A stretch of 21,737 nucleotides of DNA from positions 1 through 21,737 of the forward strand of contig DBXJ01000036.1 of assembly GCA_002309475.1 (NCBI GenBank), given 5' to 3'. The notes below the pieces were generated by a model, which was not told where the DNA came from, did not search any database, and worked only from the letters and a program-made list of their open reading frames with translations. A program made the position numbers and the translations under genes. The DNA is from Bacteroidales bacterium UBA1215 (GTDB lineage Bacteria; Bacteroidota; Bacteroidia; Bacteroidales; WCHB1-69). Positions 1 through 7,246 of the stretch are shown here, piece by piece (position 1 is the stretch's first letter; every line of letters starts with the position of its first letter).

Positions 1-614
1 ATATGCCAGCGTAGCAATTTTTTACGTGCGGAGTCCTTCAAACCATATAAACCGGTGTCAACAGCTCCCGGGGCTACATGTGTAACATGTACACCTACAT
101 CTTTCATTTCGTAGTGAAGTGAGAGACTGAATTTTCGCAAGTAAGATTTTGTACTGGTATAGTTGGCGAGTGTCGGAAAAGGCATCCATGCACAAATGGA
201 AGTGGCATTGAGAATATAGCCTTTGTGCCGTTCTTGCATGTCTTGGGCAAACAATCTACACAACATGGTCGGTGTGGTAATATGCAATTGTGTGATAGCA
301 AGCACTTTTTGAGGATCAACATGGGTAAGATTGTCCCAAAAGAACATACCGGCATTGTTAATCAGGACTTCTACTACAAGATTTTCTTGTCGGCAGAAAT
401 CAAAAACTTGTTGTGCCGCATGTTCTCTTGCCAAATCTAAAACTAAAATTTTTGTGTCAACGGAGTAGTCGTCTTGTAATTGTTTTGCACAAGTTTGGCA
501 AGCCTCTTCTTGGTTGCTTACCAAAAGGATATTGTAACCTTTTTTCGCTATTTGTTGTGCATAGGCATATCCAATGCCGGAACTACCTCCTGTAACAACC
601 GCCCATTCTGTCAT
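1..614 (-). CDS. Short-chain dehydrogenase/reductase (SDR), C-terminus beyond window edge
   Basis: The frame opens at an ATG (612-614) and stays open to base 1, giving 204 residues of an NAD(P)-dependent classical SDR oxidoreductase. Visible family marks are the Rossmann glycine motif TGGSSGIG (residues 8-15), NNAG (86-89), a catalytic Ser at 139, the YxxxK pair Tyr152/Lys156, and the PG motif at 182-183. The usual catalytic Asn position falls in a stretch reading TQLHITTP, as in DltE-like SDRs. Classical SDRs are about 250-270 residues, so roughly 50-70 residues are missing past the window start. The gene begins 3 bp after the stop of the VOC protein and is almost certainly co-transcribed with it. 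The substrate is unknown. Confidence 0.9.
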   Translation of the reverse strand, partial: MTEWAVVTGGSSGIGYAYAQQIAKKGYNILLVSNQEEACQTCAKQLQDDYSVDTKILVLDLAREHAAQQVFDFCRQENLVVEVLINNAGMFFWDNLTHVDPQKVLAITQLHITTPTMLCRLFAQDMQERHKGYILNATSICAWMPFPTLANYTSTKSYLRKFSLSLHYEMKDVGVHVTHVAPGAVDTGLYGLKDSARKKLLRWH

Positions 615-617
615 AAT

Positions 618-1682
618 TTATTTTTCCATAAATTTTAATAAATGCAGTATCCAATCCGGCAGAGGCTTACTACGATCTCTTTTTTTGAGATTTAGATAAA
701 TATTAAATTTCTTTAAAATAGGAATTTTCTCTGTTTCAACATATTCTATCAAAGTGCCGGAGGGGTCTTCATTGTAGGCGAAATGTCCGGTAGCTTCTCC
801 CATGTCGAATTTTCCGCTCTTTTTTCTGCTATCAATGGTGAATGGGTAGCCAAATTCTTGGCAACGTTTTTCCATAGCATCCATATTGGTGATATCAAAA
901 CAGATTTGAATAAATCCCACGTCTCCCCACATTCTTCCTTCAAAAATTTTGTGAATGTCGGTTCTATCCAAAGATTGAACTAATTCTATTTGAGAGTCGG
1001 AAAAAATCTTTGAAAATGAGCCGGTTCGTGGTTGACTATGGGTAAGAACAACTCTTCGAAATTGTCCCGGGGCATTTAGATAGGCAAAATCTTCAAAATT
1101 ACCGGTTTCATCGCTGACGATGACATCGTAACCCAAAATATTTTTGTAAAAGTCGATAGATTTTTCCATATCTTGTGTGCCAATCATGGCTCCATAGACG
1201 CCTCCGCAATGAAAGTTTCTGTCCATGTACCAATTGTCACCTTTTACCATTTGGAAAATATTGTTGTAAGCATCTCTTAACAGGAAAGTCTTTTCGCCGT
1301 TTTTATCAGTAAAAACAGGACTCATCTCTAACCCGTATTTAGATAGTGCTTGATAACTTTTTTCTATATCTTTGCTTTTAATTTTGCAGCAAAAAATGCC
1401 TAAATCTCCCGGAAGAATTTTAAATTTCGGATAATTAGGAGCATGACCGGTATGTTGCCATACTTCAAAACCACCGCCACCTTGCAAATTGACCACCAAT
1501 ACTGCGTGGCGGGAACGAGCCTGCCCGCCCATATACGGAGCCATAATATCTGCAATGGCTTTTTCATCAAACATTTTTACACGAAATCCAAAAAATCTTC
1601 TATACCAATCTCTTGCAGGATAAACATTTGGAACGCCAACACCTATTTGTTGTATTCCTGAAATAATTACATTGTTATTCAT
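618..1682 (-). CDS. Two-domain VOC (glyoxalase/dioxygenase fold) family protein
   Basis: A 354-residue cytosolic protein with two tandem vicinal-oxygen-chelate modules, roughly residues 8-150 and 160-316, followed by a basic tail of about 35 residues. Each module shows the VOC layout: an early strand, an aromatic helix segment (WYRRFFGF near 26-33; IDFYKNILGY in the second half) and a terminal strand of the type DPSGTLIEYVE. In domain 1 the usual first metal ligand (His) appears to be Gln12 and the last strand reads FQMV where Glu is usual, so metal binding there may be altered or lost; domain 2 keeps the final Glu. The reaction cannot be assigned; glyoxalase-like, dioxygenase-like and isomerase roles are all possible. 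It is the first gene of a two-gene unit with the SDR. Confidence 0.8.
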   Translation of the reverse strand: MNNNVIISGIQQIGVGVPNVYPARDWYRRFFGFRVKMFDEKAIADIMAPYMGGQARSRHAVLVVNLQGGGGFEVWQHTGHAPNYPKFKILPGDLGIFCCKIKSKDIEKSYQALSKYGLEMSPVFTDKNGEKTFLLRDAYNNIFQMVKGDNWYMDRNFHCGGVYGAMIGTQDMEKSIDFYKNILGYDVIVSDETGNFEDFAYLNAPGQFRRVVLTHSQPRTGSFSKIFSDSQIELVQSLDRTDIHKIFEGRMWGDVGFIQICFDITNMDAMEKRCQEFGYPFTIDSRKKSGKFDMGEATGHFAYNEDPSGTLIEYVETEKIPILKKFNIYLNLKKRDRSKPLPDWILHLLKFMEK

Positions 1683-1703
1683 TATAATGATATTTTAAAC
1701 AAG

Positions 1704-1711
1704 CAAATGTA
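1704..1711 (-). promoter_or_regulatory. Putative Bacteroidetes -7 element for the VOC-SDR unit
   Basis: Read on the minus strand this is TACATTTG, matching TAnnTTTG, the -7 consensus of the Bacteroidetes primary sigma factor. It lies 21 nt before the VOC start codon. No clear TTTG (-33) is seen 19-21 nt upstream, so the call rests on the -7 match and its position. Confidence 0.5.
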
Positions 1712-1775
1712 CAACAATTATTTGAGAAAAATTAAAAAATTTTTTAAAAATGAATATTTGATAGCAAAATTTAAG

Positions 1776-1783
1776 TATTTTTG
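1776..1783 (+). promoter_or_regulatory. Putative Bacteroidetes -7 element for ettA
   Basis: TATTTTTG matches TAnnTTTG and ends 19 nt before the ATG at 1803. This supports 1803 rather than the in-frame ATG at 1707, which would lie upstream of the promoter. A TTTG at 1757-1760 is only 15 nt away, shorter than the usual 19-21 nt, so the -33 half is weak. The element is divergent from the VOC promoter in the same 120-bp gap. Confidence 0.5.
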
Positions 1784-1802
1784 CCAAAATAAAATAAGCA
1801 TT

Positions 1803-3476
1803 ATGGCAGACGACAAAAAAATTATATTCTCAATGGTAAATGTCAGTAAGACATACAACCCCGGCAAACAAGTATTGAAAAATATCTATTTATCGTTCTA
1901 TTATGGAGCAAAGATAGGTGTTTTGGGATTGAATGGAGCAGGAAAATCTTCTTTGCTGAAGATTATTGCCGGAATTGACAAGTCTTTTTCAGGTGAAGTA
2001 GTGTTTTCTCCGGGATATTCGGTGGGTTATCTTCCGCAGGAACCTCAATTGGACAATTCCAAAACGGTAAAGGAAGTTGTGATGGAAGGTGTGAGTGAGG
2101 TGGTTGCCATTTTGAAAGAATATGAGGAAGTCAACAATCGTTTTGCAGAGGAATTGACCGATGAAGAAATGAATCAACTAATTGAAAGACAAGGAGAATT
2201 GACAGAGTTGATAGAGCAACACGATGCATGGGAATTGGATGCAAAACTCAGTCGGGCTATGGATGCCTTGAATTGTCCTGATGCAGATGCTTCAGTGAAG
2301 ACATTGTCCGGAGGAGAAAGACGTAGGGTAGCCTTGTGCCGATTATTGTTGCAAGAACCGGATGTATTGTTATTGGATGAGCCGACCAACCATTTGGATG
2401 CTGAATCTGTGCAGTGGCTGGAAATGCATTTGCAACAATACAAGGGAACGGTTATTGCCGTTACGCACGACCGTTATTTTTTGGATAATGTGGCAGGTTG
2501 GATTTTGGAATTGGATCGTGGAGAAGGAATTCCTTGGCAAGGAAATTATTCTTCTTGGTTGGAACAAAAATCCAATCGTTTAAAAATGGAACAAAAGCAA
2601 GAGTCGAAACGTCAAAAAACTTTGGAAAGAGAATTGGAATGGGTGAGAATGGCACCCAAAGCACGTCAAGCCAAGTCAAAAGCAAGGTTGAATGCGTATG
2701 ATAAATTGTTGAATGAAGATGTAAAAGAAAGGGAAGAGAATTTAGAGATATTTATTCCCAATGGGCCTCGTTTGGGGAACAATGTAATTGAAGCAAAGCA
2801 TGTTCGCAAGTGTTTTGGTGACAGAATCTTGTATGAAGATTTGAATTTTAATCTGCCGCCTAATGCTATTGTAGGAGTTATTGGTCCCAATGGTGTAGGC
2901 AAAACAACTTTGTTTAGATTGATAATGGGTTTAGATAAGCCCGATTCGGGAGAATTTATTGTAGGAGAGACTGTTAAATTGGCTTATGTTGACCAACAGC
3001 ACGTGGAAATAGATCCGGAAAAAACCATTTATGAGACTATTTCCGGAGGAGCAGAGCAAATGACTTTAGGAGGGAAAATTGTCAATTCAAGGGCATATAT
3101 TTCCAGATTTAATTTCAGTGGATCAGACCAAGGCAAAAAGACAGGGGTGTTGTCAGGTGGAGAAAGAAATCGTTTGCATTTGGCCATGACATTAAAGTCA
3201 GAGGCGAATGTTTTGTTATTGGATGAGCCTACTAATGATATAGATATCAATACATTAAGAGCCTTAGAGGAGGCTTTGGAAAATTTTGCCGGGTGTGTGG
3301 TTGTTATCTCTCACGATAGATGGTTTTTAGATAGAATTTGTACGCATATTTTGGCCTTTGAAGGTGATGCACAAGTATATTTCTTTGAAGGTTCTTTCAC
3401 CGAATATGAAGAAAATCGCAAAAAGCGTTTAGGTGAAGAAACAAAAAAAGTTCGGTATAAAAAATTGATGGAATAG
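1803..3476 (+). CDS. ettA: Energy-dependent translational throttle protein EttA (ABC-F ATPase)
   Basis: A 557-residue soluble ABC-F protein, close to the 555 residues of E. coli EttA. The family binds the ribosomal E site and gates the first elongation step according to the ATP/ADP ratio. Two ABC domains are intact: Walker A GLNGAGKS (residues 42-49), signature LSGGERRR and Walker B with DEPTNHLD in domain 1; GPNGVGKTT, LSGGERNR and DEPTNDID in domain 2. Between them is a charged linker of the kind that contacts P-site tRNA. The end, with SHDRWFLDR, THILAFEG and a short basic tail, is typical of EttA rather than Uup or YheS. The start MADDKK was chosen because it matches the family N-terminus and sits just after a promoter-like element. 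The stop codon abuts the stop of the convergent TraB gene with no base between. Confidence 0.95.
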   Translation: MADDKKIIFSMVNVSKTYNPGKQVLKNIYLSFYYGAKIGVLGLNGAGKSSLLKIIAGIDKSFSGEVVFSPGYSVGYLPQEPQLDNSKTVKEVVMEGVSEVVAILKEYEEVNNRFAEELTDEEMNQLIERQGELTELIEQHDAWELDAKLSRAMDALNCPDADASVKTLSGGERRRVALCRLLLQEPDVLLLDEPTNHLDAESVQWLEMHLQQYKGTVIAVTHDRYFLDNVAGWILELDRGEGIPWQGNYSSWLEQKSNRLKMEQKQESKRQKTLERELEWVRMAPKARQAKSKARLNAYDKLLNEDVKEREENLEIFIPNGPRLGNNVIEAKHVRKCFGDRILYEDLNFNLPPNAIVGVIGPNGVGKTTLFRLIMGLDKPDSGEFIVGETVKLAYVDQQHVEIDPEKTIYETISGGAEQMTLGGKIVNSRAYISRFNFSGSDQGKKTGVLSGGERNRLHLAMTLKSEANVLLLDEPTNDIDINTLRALEEALENFAGCVVVISHDRWFLDRICTHILAFEGDAQVYFFEGSFTEYEENRKKRLGEETKKVRYKKLME

Positions 3477-3492
3477 TTATTTTTCTATCCAT
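3459..3492 (-). terminator. Possible weak intrinsic terminator at the ettA/TraB stop-stop junction
   Basis: The arms ATGGAATAG (3468-3476) and CTATCCAT (3485-3492) pair over 8 bp with one bulged A, around an 8-nt loop holding the TraB stop codon. Read on the minus strand the stem is followed after 3 nt by six T residues (complement of 3459-3464). It could therefore end transcription of the TraB gene inside the last codons of ettA. The stem is AT-rich, so the call is tentative. Confidence 0.35.
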
Positions 3493-4322
3493 GTAAAGGG
3501 AATGGCTTTTGCGGTAAATCCTTTTTTCCTTAAAAGAGCGATTATTCCTTTGTCTCCGGGCAGATGACCTGCTCCAACAGCACAAAAAAGTGTTTGTTTT
3601 TTTGCAATTTTGGCAAATTGTTTTGCCATGGTAGTATTTCTATTGTTTACAAGCATGTCGTCTAAAGATAAGGAAGCCCCGTTAGAATCTTGTAACAGGT
3701 CTAATAATTTGTTCAAATCAAAATTCAAATAGGCATCTAATAAAGTCTCATACGAGTTAGACGTATCTTTAATACTTTCCATGAGCATATCAATTTGATT
3801 TTCCAAACTGATGTTGTCAATTGCTTTTATTTGGTCAGCAAAAGTTTCTAAGCCATAACAAGTTTGATTATTTTTTCTTGCCAATTGCAGTAGATAGACA
3901 TCCAAAGCAGTTTCAACATCTTTTGGCATAGATGTTTGTTGTAAGTAGCTTAATACAAAAAATGGTTTCATGGTGTTTAACAACATGATTCCATGACCTG
4001 CAGAGGCTTTGCAGGTGCTGTCAATGATGCGGTATTGTTCGTTGGTTGTGAGATTTTTGATGGTGTTGTTCTTCATAAATATGGCTTGAGAGACTTCTGT
4101 TGTAATTTCGTCCAAGAGCAATTCTGCCGCAAATGCTTCACATGAATTAAGAGCATTGATAACAGTGCTGTCAAAAGCGAAAACTTTCTTATCTTGAATG
4201 TGAATAGTGCCATAAAGATAAGATACTTTGTTGTTTTTTGAAGTAATTTCCCAAAGGAGGGATTGTGAAAAAACAATAGATGAGCAACAAACAATAGTAA
4301 AAATAAGTAAAAATCTTTTCAT
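3477..4322 (-). CDS. TraB/GumN family secreted protein
   Basis: A 281-residue protein with an N-terminal signal peptide (basic KR, hydrophobic stretch, likely cleavage near FSQ, residues 18-20), so probably periplasmic. It matches the TraB/GumN (TIKI-like) fold: the opening LYGTIH (about 36-41), acidic helices after it, and the closing GAGHLPGDKG followed by LLRKKG near the C-terminus. Conserved His and Glu residues suggest a metal-dependent hydrolase or protease, but no substrate is known for bacterial members. A longer frame opens at 4361, but that ATG lies upstream of the promoter element at 4350-4357 and would bury the signal peptide, so 4322 was chosen. It follows comEC by 44 bp and has its own promoter-like sequence. 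Confidence 0.88.
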   Translation of the reverse strand: MKRFLLIFTIVCCSSIVFSQSLLWEITSKNNKVSYLYGTIHIQDKKVFAFDSTVINALNSCEAFAAELLLDEITTEVSQAIFMKNNTIKNLTTNEQYRIIDSTCKASAGHGIMLLNTMKPFFVLSYLQQTSMPKDVETALDVYLLQLARKNNQTCYGLETFADQIKAIDNISLENQIDMLMESIKDTSNSYETLLDAYLNFDLNKLLDLLQDSNGASLSLDDMLVNNRNTTMAKQFAKIAKKQTLFCAVGAGHLPGDKGIIALLRKKGFTAKAIPFTWIEK

Positions 4323-4349
4323 CTTAGAAACTTGTTTTAAACGATTTTG

Positions 4350-4382
4350 CAAAGGTATCATTTTTTCTATGATTTTCCCAAA
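4350..4382 (-). promoter_or_regulatory. Bacteroidetes-type promoter (-33 and -7) for the TraB/GumN gene
   Basis: On the minus strand TTTG (4379-4382) is followed after exactly 21 nt by TACCTTTG (4350-4357), matching the TTTG-N19-21-TAnnTTTG consensus. It is the best two-part match in the window. The -33 half sits inside the last codons of comEC. The -7 element ends 27 nt before the ATG at 4322. Confidence 0.65.
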
Positions 4383-6427
4383 GGTAAGATCAGGGCTTGT
4401 TGGGATAAATCTATATATTTGATATTCAACCGTTCACAAGAGGAAAGCAATTTTTCTCGTTGATAATAGGAAAAACTGCCGTCAATAATGAGCGTATCAA
4501 ATGAAAATCTTTGGCAGATAGTTTCCATATTTTGTAATTGTTGACTTAAAATCAAATAGTTAACGGTAATTTTTTCATCATTAGGTATGATGGGTTGGTC
4601 AATAATCAGGCAATTTTTTTCACCAAAGTCAATATAGTGACTATTTCCATAGCTTTCAATGTTTTTTGAACGATTATAAATACGATTGCCTTGACAGCTG
4701 AAGTCAATATTTTTTATGCAACTACAATCGCTATAGTAGCAAGTGCAATTTCTGCCTTGAAAATGATCGATAATAGGTGTGGAACGAGAACTATATATAA
4801 CAATTTCGTTTAGATGGTTGACTCTGAATTGATTGTAAAACTCTAAAGACAGAAATACAATTAGCGTACTGAGGGATAAAAATATGCAATCTTTGTATTT
4901 ATAGAGCAAAGCACAAAACAAAGTTGCTATAAAAATATAGATAAGAATAGTTTGGATAGGGGAAAAACAAATGCCTTTAGTAGAAGAATACGGGATATTG
5001 TCAATACCCACCACCAAATTGTTCATCAAACGGATGAGCAAGGTGAGGCAGTAGGCAAGAAGTTTGTAAAGCGGAGCCCAAAATGAGCAGGTTAATACAG
5101 CAATGCCTAAACCAATAACAAACGGTGCTAAAGTGATGACAATCACGTTGGTAAGCAAAAAATAATTGGGAAATTGATGAAAATAAAAAGCAGATAGCGG
5201 TGCAATGGAAATTTGTGCGGTAAGCGAGACGCAGATAATATTCCATAGATAATTGCCCAATTTTGTTTTGCAAGTATAGAGATTATAAAATAATTTGTTG
5301 AGCCATACAATACCAAACACTGCCAGATAGGAAAATTGAAATCCTACGGCAAAAATATTCAAAGGATTGATAATCAGCAATAATGTCATAGAAGTTAGCA
5401 GGCTGTTGTAAATATTATTTTTTCTATTTAGCAGTCCTGCAAATGCGACAAAAGAAAACATAGTGGCAGCTCTCATGACAGAGGGTGAAAGTCCTGTCAT
5501 ACAGGCGTAGAGCCATATAAATAAAAGCAGTATGATTGATTTTAACTTTTTTGTGGAAGGTTTTTTGTCCATAAAGGACAATAAGAAATTGAGAATCATG
5601 TAAATAATTCCGATATGCATACCGGAAACACACAAAATATGGCTTGCTCCCACAGAGGAATAACTTTTGGAAAGTTCAGGGTCAATATAATCGTCGCAAC
5701 CTAATAGCATGGCAGCAATAATGCTGTATTCTTGCATACTCATGTCGGCATCTTTGAAAATCTGCAAAAATTTGTTTCTCAAACCAATTGAAAATGCCAT
5801 AATAGGGTTGCCTTGATGTGTGTCTAATGTAGTCCATTGGGTTGAATTACAATAGGATTGCAAATAGATGTTTTTAACTTTCAAATGTCTTTGGTAGTTA
5901 AATTCATGAGGATTTTTAGGTGCGTCAATTGTATTGAGTTTAGCCGCAATTAATAGTTTGTCTCCATATTTTGTTTGCAAAGCCAAGGAATCTTTTGCCA
6001 AGTAGAGTAAGGCTTTGCCTTTAGATGGTTGCCATGCAGAGTCAACTTGTATGTCGTTGATATTGACAATAAGTTTGACGCTATTGCTTTTTTCAATAGG
6101 GGCTTCGCAAATAGTGGCAGTGAAAGTTTGTGTGGTGTTGCAACAAATGTTGTCAGCCACTTCGTGATGTTTGATATAAATTTGTGTGTACAAAATTCCC
6201 GCCAATAAAATACTGATTATTAATACAAAAGCAGGAATCCAACCGGGAATATTTTCAATTTTTTGCAGAAAAATACTTAAAGAAATTCCTATCAAAATAC
6301 ATATTAAAGAGATGACAGGGTTCAATGGAATAATAAGGTTGTAAAAGGCAAGTAAAATACCCACAATGAATGCGATGAGCACACGTGTTAACGGATATTT
6401 AGACCAAAATGTTGCAGTTGTTGACAC
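4367..6427 (-). CDS. comEC: ComEC/Rec2 family DNA-uptake channel protein
   Basis: A 686-residue polytopic inner-membrane protein. ComEC carries single-stranded DNA across the inner membrane in natural transformation. Order: two hydrophobic hairpins (about 15-85), a soluble DUF4131/OB-like region (about 90-195), then the Competence domain with its hallmark ASHILCVSGMHIG (261-273) and around eight membrane segments up to about 555. The last 125 residues replace the metallo-beta-lactamase-like domain of longer ComECs and show no HxHxDH motif, as is common in Bacteroidetes. The start codon is GTG (6425-6427); no ATG lies near the N-terminus and the first membrane segment fits this start. The gene lies 12 bp after thiD, with no clear Shine-Dalgarno. 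An unusual cysteine cluster sits at 561-578. Confidence 0.92.
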   Translation of the reverse strand: MSTTATFWSKYPLTRVLIAFIVGILLAFYNLIIPLNPVISLICILIGISLSIFLQKIENIPGWIPAFVLIISILLAGILYTQIYIKHHEVADNICCNTTQTFTATICEAPIEKSNSVKLIVNINDIQVDSAWQPSKGKALLYLAKDSLALQTKYGDKLLIAAKLNTIDAPKNPHEFNYQRHLKVKNIYLQSYCNSTQWTTLDTHQGNPIMAFSIGLRNKFLQIFKDADMSMQEYSIIAAMLLGCDDYIDPELSKSYSSVGASHILCVSGMHIGIIYMILNFLLSFMDKKPSTKKLKSIILLLFIWLYACMTGLSPSVMRAATMFSFVAFAGLLNRKNNIYNSLLTSMTLLLIINPLNIFAVGFQFSYLAVFGIVWLNKLFYNLYTCKTKLGNYLWNIICVSLTAQISIAPLSAFYFHQFPNYFLLTNVIVITLAPFVIGLGIAVLTCSFWAPLYKLLAYCLTLLIRLMNNLVVGIDNIPYSSTKGICFSPIQTILIYIFIATLFCALLYKYKDCIFLSLSTLIVFLSLEFYNQFRVNHLNEIVIYSSRSTPIIDHFQGRNCTCYYSDCSCIKNIDFSCQGNRIYNRSKNIESYGNSHYIDFGEKNCLIIDQPIIPNDEKITVNYLILSQQLQNMETICQRFSFDTLIIDGSFSYYQREKLLSSCERLNIKYIDLSQQALILPLGKS

Positions 6428-6439
6428 TGTTTTATATTC

Positions 6440-7246
6440 TTATTTCCACCATTGATAGAAATGGCATACAGGACCATGTCCATTGCCGATAGAGTATTCG
6501 CTACCTGCAAGAATAGCACCGGAGATATAATCTTTTGCCATTTTTACCGCTTCGTTGAGAGCAAATCCGCGAGCAATAAACGATGCCACTGCCGATGATA
6601 ACGTGCAGCCGGTGCCGTGTGTATTGTTGGAATTTACTCTTGGAGACGGCAATTCAATAGTTTCGTTCGTTTCTGCATTGTAAAAAATATCTATCAAAGT
6701 ATTGTCATGGAGGTGTCCTGCTTTTAGCAAAACTGATACTTTTCCTTGCGAAAGTTCTTTGGCAAACATTGGCAGTTGTGATTGACTTTCAATAGATTTT
6801 CCCAACAAAACTTCAGCTTCCGGAATGTTGGGAGTGATGATTCGAGCATCTAACAAAAGATGGTTTTTCAAGGTATTGATAGCACTATCTTCTATAAGTT
6901 GATGTCCGGATGTGGAAACCATCACAGGGTCAAGGATAATATTTTTAATTTGATATTTTTTGAGTGTTTTTTGAATTGACAAAATGATGTTGGAAGAATT
7001 CAGCATGCCGATTTTAACAGCGTCAACACCAATATCCCCGACAACAGCATCTATTTGTGCTGCCACAATATGTTCGGGAACAGGCATCACATCAATTACT
7101 CCTAACGTGTTTTGAATAGTGATAGAAGTGATTGCGGACATGGCATAACAACCACAAGCAGAAATAGTTTTGATGTCTGCTTGGATGCCGGCACCACCAC
7201 CTGAATCACTACCGGCAATTGTCAATACTCTTTTGTATTCTTTCAT
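6440..7246 (-). CDS. thiD: Hydroxymethylpyrimidine/phosphomethylpyrimidine kinase ThiD
   Basis: A 268-residue cytosolic ribokinase-fold enzyme, normal length for ThiD. It phosphorylates 4-amino-5-hydroxymethyl-2-methylpyrimidine (HMP) and then HMP-P to HMP-PP, the pyrimidine half of thiamine. Visible marks are the substrate-binding start AGSDSGGGAGIQAD (11-24), KIGML in the middle, LDPVM, and the anion-hole/catalytic motif HGTGCT with Cys214. The ATG overlaps the stop of the upstream solute-binding protein gene as ATGA (7243-7246), which implies translational coupling. No other thiamine gene and no recognisable TPP riboswitch lies in the window, so this copy may serve salvage as well as synthesis. 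Confidence 0.94.
   Translation of the reverse strand: MKEYKRVLTIAGSDSGGGAGIQADIKTISACGCYAMSAITSITIQNTLGVIDVMPVPEHIVAAQIDAVVGDIGVDAVKIGMLNSSNIILSIQKTLKKYQIKNIILDPVMVSTSGHQLIEDSAINTLKNHLLLDARIITPNIPEAEVLLGKSIESQSQLPMFAKELSQGKVSVLLKAGHLHDNTLIDIFYNAETNETIELPSPRVNSNNTHGTGCTLSSAVASFIARGFALNEAVKMAKDYISGAILAGSEYSIGNGHGPVCHFYQWWK

Noticed and set aside
1707..1802. N-terminal 32-residue extension of EttA from the ATG at 1707
   Set aside because: It is lysine/phenylalanine-rich, absent from the family, and lies upstream of and across the promoter-like element; MADDKK at 1803 fits EttA.
4323..4361. Longer start of the TraB/GumN protein at 4361
   Set aside because: It overlaps the -7 promoter element and would place 13 residues before a clean signal peptide.
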